DNA of 64,000 bases from Pulveribacter suum. Lineage in GTDB: Bacteria > Pseudomonadota > Gammaproteobacteria > Burkholderiales > Burkholderiaceae_C. A program made the translations under genes and the position numbers. Shown here one piece after another: positions 8,344 to 20,620 of the stretch. Numbering within the stretch: position 1 is the first letter of the stretch; each line of letters opens with the position of its first letter. The DNA is taken from the NCBI RefSeq assembly GCF_003013695.1, contig NZ_CP027792.1, forward strand, positions 1,756,501 through 1,820,500, read 5' to 3'. Below the pieces are notes generated by a model. That model was given only the letters and a program-made list of their open reading frames with translations, made no database searches and was not told the DNA's origin.

Positions 8344-8396
8344 AAAAAAGCCTCAAAGCCTTGCCAGTCAAGCGGTAGCAGCTATTGATTTGATAG
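8344..8396 (-). repeat. Dispersed Comamonadaceae palindromic repeat, copy 1 (reverse)
   Basis: Reads GCCAGTCAAGCGGTAGCAGCTATTGATTTG on the plus strand, the reverse orientation of the family core. It sits between eptA and the peroxidase-like gene; the latter's last codons and TAG stop (8382-8384) fall inside it. Confidence 0.75.
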
Positions 8397-8999
8397 TGTC
8401 CAGGTGGTGGGCTTCTTCTCGCGCGGCAGGCGGCCCATCAGGTAGAACTCCGGATTGGGCTGCATGCCGGCAAAGCTGGCCATGCGGTTGGACAGGCCGA
8501 AGAACGCCGTGATGGCGGCGATGTCCCAGAGGTCCTCGTCGTCGAAGCCGTGTGCGTGCAGGGCGGCAAAGTCGGCGTCTTCGATCTCGTGCGAGCGCAG
8601 GCAGACCTTCATGGCGAAGTCCAGCATGGCGCGCTGGCGCGGGGTGATGTCGGCCTTGGCATGGTTCACCGCCACCTGGTCGGCCACGAAGGGCTTCTTT
8701 TCGTAGATGCGCAGGATGGCGCCGTGCGCGACCACACAGTACAGGCAGTGGTTGGCGCTGCTGGTGGCGGTGACGATCATCTCGCGCTCGCCCTTGGTCA
8801 GGTTGCTGGCGCGCCCGCAGCTCTCGGGCTCCATCAGCGCGTCGTGGTAGTCGAAGAACGCCCGCCATTCGGCCGGTCGGCGTGCGAAGGCGAGGAACAC
8901 GTTGGGGATGAAGCCGGCCTTTTCCTGCACGGCCAGGATGCGCCCCTGAATGTCTTCGGGCAGCGTGTTCAGGTCGGGAAAGGGGTAGCGCTCGGCCAT
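8382..8999 (-). CDS. Peroxidase-related protein, carboxymuconolactone decarboxylase (AhpD-like) family
   Basis: A 205-residue all-helical protein of the AhpD/CMD superfamily. The redox motif is seen as NHCLYCVVAHG, a CxxC with the downstream histidine, near residue 88. Relatives are annotated as alkylhydroperoxidase or uncharacterised peroxidase-related enzymes; the natural substrate is unknown. The ATG at 8999 is preceded by GGAGA at good spacing; an upstream in-frame ATG at 9023 lacks one. The last residues (TLSNQ) and the stop codon lie in a dispersed repeat, so the C-terminus looks shaped by repeat insertion. The DTW gene is upstream on the same strand. Confidence 0.85.
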   Translation of the reverse strand: MAERYPFPDLNTLPEDIQGRILAVQEKAGFIPNVFLAFARRPAEWRAFFDYHDALMEPESCGRASNLTKGEREMIVTATSSANHCLYCVVAHGAILRIYEKKPFVADQVAVNHAKADITPRQRAMLDFAMKVCLRSHEIEDADFAALHAHGFDDEDLWDIAAITAFFGLSNRMASFAGMQPNPEFYLMGRLPREKKPTTWTLSNQ

Positions 9000-9019
9000 G
9001 CAGGTCTCCGGTGTCGTTG

Positions 9020-9706
9020 TCATGAAGGGGAAGGTCCCAGGATAGCGGAGCGGGCTGCGGGCCAGTGCTCCGCCTGCTGCGCCATGAAGGCGTCCATCGC
9101 CTGCACCAGCGCGGGCAGCTGGGCGTTGGCGGGCTCCAGCTGCATCAGTGCGTGGCAGGTGGCCTCCAGCGTGGAGCGCTGCTCGGGCGCATGCGCGCGG
9201 CGGATGGCGTAGCGCGAAGCGGGCGGTGCGTGCAGCGACAGCCGCGGCAGCGCCTGCAGCAGCGGGTTGGCCCACAGCATGCGCCGGCTCTTGCGCCAGG
9301 TGGCGTCCAGCACCACCAGGCGCAGCGGGGCACCGCCGGGTGTCGCCAGGAAGGGCGCGGCGGGCGGCGCCTGCACGCCGCCGGGCTGCCGCGGATGGGG
9401 CGGGCTGGCCGGGTACAGCAGCAGCGGCTGGCGAGGCAGGGCGTCGCCCCAGGGCTGCACCAGCGCCTGCCGCAGCGCCTGGGGTGCAAACGCCTCGCCC
9501 ACCAGCACCCGGCTGCCGGGCAGGCACAGGTGCAGCAGCTGCCCCGTGCCCTTGGCCTGGCCCACCTCCAGCGGGTGCATCAGGAGCAGTACCTGCACCT
9601 GGTGGTCGACGACGCACACAGCCGCGCACAGGCAGGTGCGGGCCGGGCGCAGGCAGCGCGGGCAATGCGCGCGGCGGGCAGGGACAGGGCAGGGCGGCGT
9701 GGTCAT
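9020..9706 (-). CDS. DTW-domain protein, probable tRNA-uridine aminocarboxypropyltransferase
   Basis: A 228-residue protein with an N-terminal zinc-type cluster CPRCLRPARTCLC (about residues 15-27) and the DTW-like motif DATWRKSRRML in the second half. Members such as TapT attach an aminocarboxypropyl group from S-adenosylmethionine to a uridine in tRNA. The DTW signature reads DATW here, a common variant. The ATG at 9706 gives MTTPPCPVPARRAHC; the frame extends 24 codons further up without support. The stop lies just upstream of the peroxidase-like gene (20 bp), so the two may form an operon. Confidence 0.85.
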   Translation of the reverse strand: MTTPPCPVPARRAHCPRCLRPARTCLCAAVCVVDHQVQVLLLMHPLEVGQAKGTGQLLHLCLPGSRVLVGEAFAPQALRQALVQPWGDALPRQPLLLYPASPPHPRQPGGVQAPPAAPFLATPGGAPLRLVVLDATWRKSRRMLWANPLLQALPRLSLHAPPASRYAIRRAHAPEQRSTLEATCHALMQLEPANAQLPALVQAMDAFMAQQAEHWPAARSAILGPSPS

Positions 9707-9973
9707 GCGTAAGAGTGGGTGCGGGCCGTGCAGGCGAGGCCGCAGCAGCAGCGCGGCAAGGCCTGAACATGCCTGCAAGGTGCTACTTTAAAAGGAGCGG
9801 CCAGCGCTTGCAGGACGGGCATTGCGGGCCTTTTTGTTTCAAATCGATGCAGCCGGGCCAACCGTTGTGGCCGAGCGACGCTTGCCTTGCAGGCAGCCGC
9901 TATCCTCGCGCCTTCGCCCGGCTGGGGACACACGGCGGGCCCGCACGTTCTACAACTCGAGGGACCTTTTCTC

Positions 9974-11599
9974 ATGCAACGACAAAAAACATTGGTGGCC
10001 CTGGCGGCTGCCGCCGTGGTGGCAGGCGCCGCCTATGGCGCGGCCACCTGGTACAGCGGCCGCCAGGTGCAGACCGCCTACCAGCAGGCGATTGCCGAGC
10101 TGCGCACGGCCATCGGGCCGCAGGCCATCATCACCGACGAATACCGCAAGGGGTTCTTCTCGGCCCAGGCGCATCTGGTGCTGGAGTGGACGCCGCCCGC
10201 CGCCTTGGCAGATGAGCCGCAGGAAGACGACGACGAGGAAGACGGCGAGCGCCCAGCGGCTGCGCCGGCCGCGCCCGCCGCGCCCGCGCAGCCGCTGCGC
10301 CTGGTGGTGGACAGCGACGTGCGCCATGGCCCCTTGGCCGGCGCGCGCCTGGCCGCGGCCGTGGTGCAGACGCGCTTTTCCCTGCAAGGCCTGAGCGAGT
10401 CGGCGCAGAAGGCTCTGGCCCAGGTGCAGGGGCCGCAGCTGACGGCCGTGCGCCACTACAGCGGCGCCAGCGACCTGCGCCTGCAGTTGCCTGCCGGCGA
10501 GATCGTGGACGAGGAAACGGCGCTGCGCTGGCAGGCCCTGGCCTATGACATGCACCTGGGGCGCGACGGCCGGCGCATCAGCGGCAGCTTCCAGTGGCCC
10601 GGCTGGACGCTGGTCGGCCCGGCCGGCTCCGGCGACGAGGACGAAGACGCGCTGGCCGATGCCGAGGACGCGCAGGACGCAGACAGCGCCGCTAGCGCCG
10701 CCAGCGCTGCTGCCACAGCGGCCGACGCCGCTGCCGCAGCCGTCGCCGCCAGCGAGGACGCTGCCCCCCGGCCCACGCGCCTGTTCACCGTGGCCGCCAC
10801 GGGCATGCAGGGCTCGTTCGACAGCACCATGATCGAAGGCCTGTGGGGCATGGGCCCGGGCACGCTGCAGCTGCGCGTGGCCCAGCTGCAGGCCAGCAGC
10901 GCGCCCATCAAGGGCGGCGCTGCCAAGCCGTTGCTGGACCTGAAGGACCTGCATGCCCAGACCGAGGTGGTGAGCGACAACGCCACCGTGGGCTACTCCA
11001 ACCGCATCAAGGCGGTCGGCAGCATCGGGCCGCTGCAGTTCGAGGCCCTGAGCATGCACGAACAGGTGCAGCGCCTGGACATCGAGGCGCTGCGCGGCAT
11101 GCTGCGCCACATGGGGCAAAGCTACCGCACGGCCCTGCGCGCCAGCGACGTCGGCGAGATGGAAGACGCCCTGCAGGAGCAGCAGACGGAGCTGCTGCAG
11201 CAGGCCGCGCCCCGCCTGGTGGCGGCCCTGCCGTCCTACCAGATGAAGCTGGAGGCCACCTACCAGGGCCAGACCGGCCACGTGACCTACGGCGCCGAGA
11301 TCAAGCAGGCCCCGACGCCGGCCCAGATGGCCGAGGGCGGCTGGCTGCCCGCGCTGATGCAAGGCGGTGCCCTGAACGCCAGCCTGCGCCTGCCCAAAGC
11401 CTGGTTGAGCCCGCTGCTGCAGGCCGGCGGCAAGCCCGCCATGGACGACGACGAGCTGCAGGGCATGCTGGCCATGGCCCAGGCGGTGGGTTACGTGCGC
11501 ACCGAGGGCGAGCAGATCGCCAGCGACCTGGCGCTGCAGGGCGGGCAGTGGACGCTCAACGGCCGCACGGTCGCGAGCCCGCTGGACCTGCCGGACTGA
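9974..11599 (+). CDS. DUF945 (YdgA-like) family protein
   Basis: A 541-residue protein with an N-terminal membrane anchor or uncleaved signal (residues 6-25) and the family start TYQQAIAELRTAIGP-like region. The C-terminal half has the long beta-rich pattern of DUF945. Two low-complexity acidic and alanine-rich linkers interrupt it (about residues 80-105 and 220-265). A few family members affect surface properties, but no biochemical role is established. GAGGGA lies about 9 bases before the ATG at 9974. A 267-bp gap separates it from the divergent DTW gene; I see no further gene there. Confidence 0.8.
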   Translation: MQRQKTLVALAAAAVVAGAAYGAATWYSGRQVQTAYQQAIAELRTAIGPQAIITDEYRKGFFSAQAHLVLEWTPPAALADEPQEDDDEEDGERPAAAPAAPAAPAQPLRLVVDSDVRHGPLAGARLAAAVVQTRFSLQGLSESAQKALAQVQGPQLTAVRHYSGASDLRLQLPAGEIVDEETALRWQALAYDMHLGRDGRRISGSFQWPGWTLVGPAGSGDEDEDALADAEDAQDADSAASAASAAATAADAAAAAVAASEDAAPRPTRLFTVAATGMQGSFDSTMIEGLWGMGPGTLQLRVAQLQASSAPIKGGAAKPLLDLKDLHAQTEVVSDNATVGYSNRIKAVGSIGPLQFEALSMHEQVQRLDIEALRGMLRHMGQSYRTALRASDVGEMEDALQEQQTELLQQAAPRLVAALPSYQMKLEATYQGQTGHVTYGAEIKQAPTPAQMAEGGWLPALMQGGALNASLRLPKAWLSPLLQAGGKPAMDDDELQGMLAMAQAVGYVRTEGEQIASDLALQGGQWTLNGRTVASPLDLPD

Positions 11600-11633
11600 C
11601 GCTCCAGAACAGCCGCGGCGGGCGCGCCGCGGC

Positions 11634-12179
11634 TCAGCCGGCCAGCAGTTTCTGCACCAGGTCGGCGGCGGTGGAGGCGCCGTACTTGCGCATCAGCCGC
11701 GCCCGGTAGATCTCCACCGTGCGGTGGCTGATCTCCAGCGCCCGGCCGATCTCCTTGCTGGTCATGCCGTCCAGCAGCCGCGCGGCCACTTCGCGCTCGC
11801 GCGCCGTGAGCTCGGCGCGCACCGGGCGCTCGGCGCTCAGGTCCTCGAAGGCCCAGATGCCCGAGGCGTGGGGTTCCTCGCGGTTGAGCGCGCGGCCCGT
11901 GACGTGGCACCAGAAGATCTCGCCGCTGGCGCGCTTCATCAGGCGGTTGTCGGCGTAATGCCCGCGCGCATTCAGGATGGGCTCCATGCGCCGGCCCAGG
12001 CGCTCGTACTCGTCGGCGGAAGGGTAGAGCACGCGGAAAGACTGGCCGATCAGCACCTCGCGCGAGGCGCCGAACATCTCGCACACGTGGCGGTTGCAGT
12101 CCACCATGATGCGGTTGCGCGAGATCACCAGGCCCACGGGCGCCATCTCGAAGGCCAGGCGGTAGTCGGCAATGTCCAT
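11634..12179 (-). CDS. PAS-LuxR transcriptional regulator
   Basis: A 181-residue regulator with a PAS domain (about residues 5-110; FEMAPVGLVISRNRIMVDCN) and a LuxR-type helix-turn-helix (about 120-180; LTAREREVAARLLDGMTSKEIG). PAS domains in this family sense small ligands or cofactors. It is divergent from scoAB across 78 bp, with the inverted repeat TACTAC/GTAGTA between them, so it probably regulates the CoA-transferase genes and itself. The ligand is not evident; an acyl-CoA or keto-acid derivative would fit the target but is only inference. Confidence 0.88.
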   Translation of the reverse strand: MDIADYRLAFEMAPVGLVISRNRIMVDCNRHVCEMFGASREVLIGQSFRVLYPSADEYERLGRRMEPILNARGHYADNRLMKRASGEIFWCHVTGRALNREEPHASGIWAFEDLSAERPVRAELTAREREVAARLLDGMTSKEIGRALEISHRTVEIYRARLMRKYGASTAADLVQKLLAG

Positions 12180-12194
12180 GGAAAGTGCTTAAGG

Positions 12195-12222
12195 ATTACT
12201 ACTTAGGGTCATACGTAGTATC
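12195..12222. promoter_or_regulatory. Inverted repeat between the PAS-LuxR gene and scoA
   Basis: TACTAC (12197-12202) and GTAGTA (12215-12220) form a perfect 6-bp inverted repeat with a 12-bp spacer in the 78-bp divergent gap. The smaller near-palindrome TACGTA is nested in it. A LuxR-type dimer site is the simplest reading. Confidence 0.45.
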
Positions 12223-12257
12223 GTAGCGCATCCGTTGCTTTCATCAGGAGACATTCA

Positions 12258-12959
12258 GTGAACAAGCTCTACCCCTCGGCCGCCGAGGCACTCAAGGGCG
12301 TCGTGCAGGACGGCCAGATGCTGGCTGTCGGCGGCTTCGGCCTGTGCGGCATACCCGAAGCGCTGATCGAGGCCCTCAAGGACAGCGGCGCGAAGCAACT
12401 CACGGTGGTGTCCAACAACGCCGGCGTGGACGGCTTCGGGCTGGGCAAGCTGCTGGAGACGCGCCAGATCAAGAAGATGATCAGCTCCTACGTAGGCGAG
12501 AACAAGGAGTTCGAGCGCCAGTTCCTGGCCGGCGAGCTGGAGCTGGAGTTCACCCCCCAGGGCACGCTGGCCGAAAAGCTGCGCGCCGGCGGCGCCGGCA
12601 TTCCGGCGTTCTTCACCAAGACGGGCGTGGGCACCCTGGTCGCCGAGGGCAAGGAAACGCGCGAGTTCGACGGCCAGACCTACGTGATGGAGCGTTCGCT
12701 GGTGCCCGACGTGTCGCTGGTCAAGGCGCACCGCGCCGACAAGAGCGGCAACCTGCAGTTTCGCCTGACGGCACGCAACTTCAACCCGGCTGCGGCCACC
12801 GCTGGCAAGGTCTGCATCGTCGAGGTCGAGGAAATCGTCGAGACCGGCCAGATCGCGCCCGACGACGTGCACCTGCCGGGCATCTACGTGCACCGCATCG
12901 TGCACAACCCTCATCCTGAGAAGCGCATCGAAAAGCGCACCTTGAGCGAAGCCAAATAA
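12258..12959 (+). CDS. scoA: 3-oxoacid CoA-transferase subunit A
   Basis: A 233-residue alpha subunit of the heterodimeric CoA-transferase that moves CoA between succinyl-CoA and acetoacetate or another 3-oxoacid. The family signature [14 protein letters not shown] is at residues 22-35; the CoA loop GVDGFGLG follows. The start is a GTG at 12258 with CAGGAG eight bases upstream. scoB follows after 11 bp with a strong ribosome site. The divergent PAS-LuxR gene is the likely regulator. Confidence 0.93.
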   Translation: MNKLYPSAAEALKGVVQDGQMLAVGGFGLCGIPEALIEALKDSGAKQLTVVSNNAGVDGFGLGKLLETRQIKKMISSYVGENKEFERQFLAGELELEFTPQGTLAEKLRAGGAGIPAFFTKTGVGTLVAEGKETREFDGQTYVMERSLVPDVSLVKAHRADKSGNLQFRLTARNFNPAAATAGKVCIVEVEEIVETGQIAPDDVHLPGIYVHRIVHNPHPEKRIEKRTLSEAK

Positions 12960-12970
12960 GGAGACTGGAC

Positions 12971-13609
12971 ATGCCCTGGACGCAAGATCAAATGGCCGCG
13001 CGCGCGGCGCAGGAGCTCGAGGACGGCTTTTACGTGAACCTCGGCATCGGCATCCCGACGCTGGTGGCCAACCACACCGGCGACAAGGAGGTGTGGCTGC
13101 AGTCGGAAAACGGCATGCTGGGCATCGGCGCCTTTCCGACCGAAGAGAACGTGGACGCCGACCTGATCAACGCCGGCAAGCAGACCGTCACCACCATCCC
13201 CGGCTCGGCCATCTTCGGCTCGGACCAGTCGTTCGCCATGATCCGCGGCGGCAAGATCAACCTGTCCATCCTGGGTGCCATGCAGGTCAGCCAAAAGGGC
13301 GACCTGGCCAACTGGATGATCCCCGGCAAGATGGTCAAGGGCATGGGCGGCGCCATGGACCTGGTCGCCGGCGTGCCGCGCGTGATCGTGCTGATGGAGC
13401 ACGTGGCGCGCAAGAAGGACGGCACGACCGACCTGAAGATCCTGCCCGAATGCACGCTGCCGCTCACCGGCGTGGGCGTGGTGGACCGCATCATCACCGA
13501 CCTGGGCGTGATGGACGTGACCGAGGACGGCCTGAAGCTGGTGGAGCTGGCACCGGGCGTGGAGTTCGACGAGATCCAGTCCAGGACCGGCGTGCCGCTG
13601 CTGCGCTGA
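12971..13609 (+). CDS. scoB: 3-oxoacid CoA-transferase subunit B
   Basis: A 212-residue beta subunit carrying the catalytic glutamate in SENGMLGIG (about residue 43), which forms the glutamyl-CoA intermediate. The N-terminal [16 protein letters not shown] matches the family. TAAGGAGA precedes the ATG at optimal spacing. It is the second gene of the scoAB operon, and an intrinsic terminator follows at 13635. Confidence 0.95.
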   Translation: MPWTQDQMAARAAQELEDGFYVNLGIGIPTLVANHTGDKEVWLQSENGMLGIGAFPTEENVDADLINAGKQTVTTIPGSAIFGSDQSFAMIRGGKINLSILGAMQVSQKGDLANWMIPGKMVKGMGGAMDLVAGVPRVIVLMEHVARKKDGTTDLKILPECTLPLTGVGVVDRIITDLGVMDVTEDGLKLVELAPGVEFDEIQSRTGVPLLR

Positions 13610-13634
13610 GCGCGCACCGGCGCTAGGCGCTGCC

Positions 13635-13659
13635 AAGCCGGGCATTGCCCGGCTTTTTG
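13635..13659 (+). terminator. Rho-independent terminator after scoAB
   Basis: The stem GCCGGGCA/TGCCCGGC with a minimal loop is followed by a run of T. It lies 26 bases after the scoB stop. Confidence 0.88.
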
Positions 13660-13738
13660 CCGTCTCGTTGGTCGATGGCCGCGTGCAAAGGGCCGTATAG
13701 TCCGCCACGGAAACACTTGTTTACATCCTTTCGCACGC

Positions 13739-15097
13739 ATGTCTGCTTCCGAATCCAGCCCCGACGGCACTGCTGCGCAGCAGCGGCCCGAGGACAACAG
13801 CCACTACCTGCGCGCCGTCACCGACATGGCCGACCATTGCCAGGTGATGACGCAGGAGGCCCTGTACACCGATCGCGGCATCAAGCTGGTGGACAAGGAC
13901 GTGCGCGTGGATAGCGCCCTGTACGACCGCCTGGTGCGCTACAAGCTGCGCGGCCACATCGACGACCACCTGGCCGTGCAGGACATGGTCGGCGTGCCTG
14001 CCCTGGTGCACGAAGCCACCGCCCAGTGCGAGCAGGACACGCTGGCCTATCTGCTGGTGCATACGCTGGACGGCATGGCCGTCGAGCGCCTGCTGGCCCC
14101 CGTGCGCTCGCTGGTGCTGCCCCACGCCCTGGCCTTCAAGCTCACGGTGATGCGCGAGCAGCACCACAGTCTGTACGTGCACAGCGTGCGCATGATGCTG
14201 GTGAGCATCTACCTGGGCCTGAAAAGCGGCATGAACGAGCGCGAATGCGTGCACCTGGCGGCCGCGGCGCTGCTGCACGACATCGGCACGCTGCACCTGG
14301 ACCCCATCTGGCACGACAGCAGCACCCGCGTGACCGGCGCCGGGCGCAAGGAGCTCATGGCCCATCCGGTCACGGCGGCCCTCATCGTGCAGGCACAGAA
14401 CGTCTATCCGCGCAGCGTGGCCCAGGCCATCCTGGAGCACCATGAATGCATGGACGGCAGCGGCTACCCGCGCGGGCTGCAGGGCGAGCAGATCTCGCCC
14501 ATGGGGCAGATCCTGCTGGTGGCCGAGGTGGCCTCCGCCTTCTTCGAGAAATACGCCAACGAGGCGGCCGCGCAGCGCCTGTCGCTCACCCTGCGCATGA
14601 GCCACCGCAAGTTCCCCGCCGCCCTGGTGGCCTGTCTGCTGCCGGCGCTGAACATCCGCGCCGTGCAGGCTTCGCTGCACGTCACGTCTGCCCAGGTGCA
14701 TGACCTGATCGAGCTGCTGTCGCAGACGTTTGCCGACTGGCAGGCGCGCAGCGATGCGCTGGCGCCGGCGCTGCTGGCCGAGGGCAGCGGCCAGGCCTGC
14801 GCCTTCGTCACCCAGCGCCTGGCGACGCTGCAAAAGACGCTGTTCGAAGCGGGCTCGCACCCCCGGCAGCAGGCCGAGGCCCTGGCCTACCTGGAGGGTG
14901 ACGAGCAGGGCCTGGCCGAGCTGGCGCTGCTCGGGCGCGAGGCGCTGTGGCAGCTGCAAAGCATCATCGACGCCACCCACAGCCGCTGGCCACGGCTGCA
15001 AGGCGGCGGCGAAGGCGAGGGCGACCAGGCCGTCGCGCAGTGGGGCGCAGCCGTCGCCCAGCGCATGGGCCAAGCCGCTTTGGCACAGGGTTCGTAG
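13739..15097 (+). CDS. HD-GYP domain protein, probable cyclic-di-GMP phosphodiesterase
   Basis: A 452-residue cytoplasmic protein. The HD-GYP core covers about residues 140-310 and keeps the metal and signature residues: the HD pair in HDIGTLH near residue 180, HP in the next helix, and HHECMDGSGYPRG near 235. This suggests an active phosphodiesterase that opens c-di-GMP to pGpG or GMP. No transmembrane or receiver domain is present; the N-terminal 130 residues are of unknown type. No clear ribosome site precedes the ATG. The imuA SOS operon follows on the same strand behind its own LexA-controlled promoter. Confidence 0.88.
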   Translation: MSASESSPDGTAAQQRPEDNSHYLRAVTDMADHCQVMTQEALYTDRGIKLVDKDVRVDSALYDRLVRYKLRGHIDDHLAVQDMVGVPALVHEATAQCEQDTLAYLLVHTLDGMAVERLLAPVRSLVLPHALAFKLTVMREQHHSLYVHSVRMMLVSIYLGLKSGMNERECVHLAAAALLHDIGTLHLDPIWHDSSTRVTGAGRKELMAHPVTAALIVQAQNVYPRSVAQAILEHHECMDGSGYPRGLQGEQISPMGQILLVAEVASAFFEKYANEAAAQRLSLTLRMSHRKFPAALVACLLPALNIRAVQASLHVTSAQVHDLIELLSQTFADWQARSDALAPALLAEGSGQACAFVTQRLATLQKTLFEAGSHPRQQAEALAYLEGDEQGLAELALLGREALWQLQSIIDATHSRWPRLQGGGEGEGDQAVAQWGAAVAQRMGQAALAQGS

Positions 15098-15112
15098 CGG
15101 CGCCGCGGTCTC

Positions 15113-15136
15113 GATACTGTATATTTCAACAGTATC
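15113..15136. promoter_or_regulatory. LexA (SOS) box upstream of imuA
   Basis: CTGTATATTTCAACAG (15117-15132) is a full CTGT-N8-ACAG SOS box; the palindrome extends to GATACTGT/ACAGTATC with perfect symmetry. It ends 13-16 bases before the imuA ATG, so LexA would overlap the -10 region (TATATT) and the leader would be very short. Confidence 0.93.
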
Positions 15137-15148
15137 AAGACCGCCGCC

Positions 15149-15919
15149 ATGAATGCCCAGCCCGTCCACCTGCCTATTCCGTCCCTGCCGGGCCTGTGGC
15201 GTGGGCAGGACTGCCTGGGCGCGCCGCAGCGCGTCGTGGCCAGCGGCCACATGGCGCTGGACGCCGAGCTGCCCGCCGGCGGCTGGCCGCTGGGGGCGCT
15301 GACCGAAGTCCTGCTGGAGCCTGCCGCCCACGCCGAATGGGCCCTGGTCCTGCCCGCCCTGGCGGCGCGGCTGCAAGGCAGCGCCGGCCGCGCCGTGCTG
15401 GCGGCCCCGCCGATGGAGCCCTTCACGCCTGCCCTGCAGGCCGCCGGCGTGCCGCCCGGGCGGCTGTGCTGCATCTGGCCAGGCGACGCGCTGGCCGCTG
15501 CCTGGGCCTGCGAGCAGGCGCTGCGCTGCCGCGATGTGAGCGCCGTGCTGGCCTGGCTGCCCCAGGCGCCGCCGGCCGTGCTGCGCCGGCTGCAGCTGGC
15601 GGCGGCGCAGCACCAGCAGCTGCTGTGGGTGTTCCGTGCCAGCCAGGACCGGCAGGGTGCGTCGCCTGCGCCCCTGCGCCTGTGGCTGGAGCGCGTGCAG
15701 CACCGCCACCTGCAGGTGCACCTGCTCAAGCGCCGCGGCCCGCCCCTGGCGCAGCCGGTGGCGCTGCCCTCCAGCAGCGTGCTGCTGGCCGAGGTGCTGG
15801 CCGCCCAGGCCCGGCGGCGCCAGCAGCTGCAGCAGGCCGCCGCCCTGCAGGCGCCCGTGCGTCCCGCCTTGGTGCCCGTTCGCCATGCGCTGGCTGGCCT
15901 GGCCGCTGCCCCCGCCTGA
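15149..15919 (+). CDS. imuA: Translesion synthesis accessory protein ImuA
   Basis: A 256-residue RecA/SulA-like protein and first gene of the SOS mutagenesis cassette. It starts with the family pattern PSLPGLWRGQDCLG and keeps LPAGGWPLGALTEVL of the degenerate RecA core. ImuA interacts with ImuB, RecA and DnaE2 to form the mutasome. The start ATG at 15149 has no Shine-Dalgarno sequence and lies just after the LexA box, so translation may initiate on a short leader. The imuB gene begins inside its last 35 bases in another frame. Confidence 0.9.
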   Translation: MNAQPVHLPIPSLPGLWRGQDCLGAPQRVVASGHMALDAELPAGGWPLGALTEVLLEPAAHAEWALVLPALAARLQGSAGRAVLAAPPMEPFTPALQAAGVPPGRLCCIWPGDALAAAWACEQALRCRDVSAVLAWLPQAPPAVLRRLQLAAAQHQQLLWVFRASQDRQGASPAPLRLWLERVQHRHLQVHLLKRRGPPLAQPVALPSSSVLLAEVLAAQARRRQQLQQAAALQAPVRPALVPVRHALAGLAAAPA

Positions 15920-17218
15920 GCCCGGCCTGCTGGCCGGCGCCCAGGGCTGGTGGGCCCTGCGCTTCACGCCCCGGGCGGCGCTGCTGGAAGAAGCCTTGGT
16001 GCTGGAGGTCTCCAGCACCGCCCGCCTGTGGGGCGGCATGGCAGCGCTGCGCGCCCAGCTGCGCCAGGCCGCGCCCGACCACGAGCACTCGCAGCATTGG
16101 GCCGAGGCCACCACCGCCTGGCAGGCGCTGGCCCTGCTGCGCCTGCAGCGCGCCGGCCAGCCGCCGCCGTCCCGGCTGCCGCACGATTTGCCCATCGACA
16201 CCCTGAGCGCCCTGCGCCCGCACGCCCAGGCCCTGGCCCACCTGGGCTGCCGCACCTGGGGCGCGCTGCGCGCCCTGCCGCGCGGCGCCCTGGCGCGGCG
16301 CTTCGGGCTGCCCTGCCTGCAGGCGCTGGACGCTGCCTGGGGCGAGACGCAGGCGGGCTGGCAATGGCTGGCCCTGCCCGAGCATTTCGCGCTGGAGGTG
16401 GAGCTGCCCGCCCTGGCCGAGGCTGCCCCTGCGCTGCTGTGGACCGGCCAGCGGCTGCTGGACGCCCTGCAAGGCTGGCTGCACGCGCGCCAGCAAGGCG
16501 TGCTGGAGCTGGAGCTGGCCTGGCACCACGACCTGCGCCGCGTCGATGGCGTGGCGCTGCCCGCCTGGCAGGCGCTGCGGCTGCGCACCGCCGAGCCGCT
16601 GCAGGACACGGCCCACCTGCGCCGCCTGCTGGCCGAGCGCCTGGAGTTGCAGCGCCTGGCCGCGCCCGTGGACCGGCTGGCCCTGCGCAGTCTGCAGACG
16701 GCCCCGCTGGCGCCGGCCAGCCACAGCCTGCTGGCGCCCGCGCAGGGCGAGGGCGCCGCGGCCGGGGCCGAACCCTGGCACCAGCTGGTCGAGCGCCTGT
16801 CCGCCCGCCTGGGCGCCGCCAGCGTGCAGCTGCCCGTGGCCGGCGACGACCACCGGCCCGAGCGCATGCAGCGCTGGCAGCCAGCGCTGGCCCCTTCGCC
16901 CTCTTGTGCCGGCCGGGCAGGGCAGGGGAGCGGCGCCGCGCATGCCGCCCGTGCCACGCTCTGGCCGCCCTGGCTGCTGCGCCCGCCCCGGGCCTTGCCG
17001 CAGCAGGGCGACCGGCCCTGCCTGCGCGGCCAGGCGCTGCGCCTGCTGGCCGGGCCCGAGCGGGTGGAATGCGGCTGGTGGGAGGGCGCCGCCGAGCAGG
17101 GCGACGGCCAGGGCCTGGTGCGGCGCGACTACTTCGTGGCGCACAACGACGCGGCGGGCTGGGTCTGGATCTACCGCGACCGCGCCAGCGGCGGCTGGTT
17201 CTTGCACGGGGTGTACGC

Positions 17219-17222
<4 letters not shown>
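15885..17222 (+). CDS. imuB: Translesion synthesis protein ImuB (inactive Y-family polymerase)
   Basis: A 445-residue member of the DinB/Y-family that lacks polymerase activity and bridges the beta clamp and DnaE2. The N-terminal region MRWLAWPLPPPEP and the FTPRAALLEEALVLEVS stretch match ImuB proteins; a C-terminal third resembles the little-finger and RecA-NT-like extension. The longer frame from 15636 overlaps imuA heavily, so ATG 15885 was chosen (35-base overlap). Its TGA overlaps the dnaE2 ATG as ATGA. Expression depends on the LexA box before imuA. Confidence 0.88.
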
Positions 17223-20443
<3,221 letters not shown>

Positions 20444-20451
20444 GTTTGGAG

Positions 20452-20505
20452 CCAAATCGGCCTCAAACCCTTGTGGGGCAAGCGTAGGCAGCTATCTTTT
20501 TTGAC
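20452..20505 (-). repeat. Dispersed repeat copy 3 (reverse), after dnaE2
   Basis: AAATCGGCCTCAAACCCTTG then GGGCAAGCGTAGGCAGCTATC is a diverged reverse-oriented copy beginning within ten bases of the dnaE2 stop. It lies in the 177-bp gap before the TerB/DUF697 gene. Confidence 0.7.
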
Positions 20506-20620
20506 GGCACTTGTCGCCGCTCTGTGGGGCGAAAGCACCGGCACGGACCAAGGCTGTGCCTTGCGCCCCAAAAGCCGCCCCAGGTAAGCTGGCCGCTGCC
20601 ATGACTCAACGAGGAAACTG

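Noticed and set aside
10670..10765. Alanine-codon run in the DUF945 gene as a tandem repeat
   Set aside because: The GCC/GCG/GCT codons are irregular and in frame; it looks like an alanine-rich linker, not a repeat array.
13721..16957. Open frame of 1078 codons on the minus strand across the HD-GYP and imu genes
   Set aside because: It is antisense to well-supported genes and its translation is low-complexity (Arg, Gln, His rich), a product of high GC bias.
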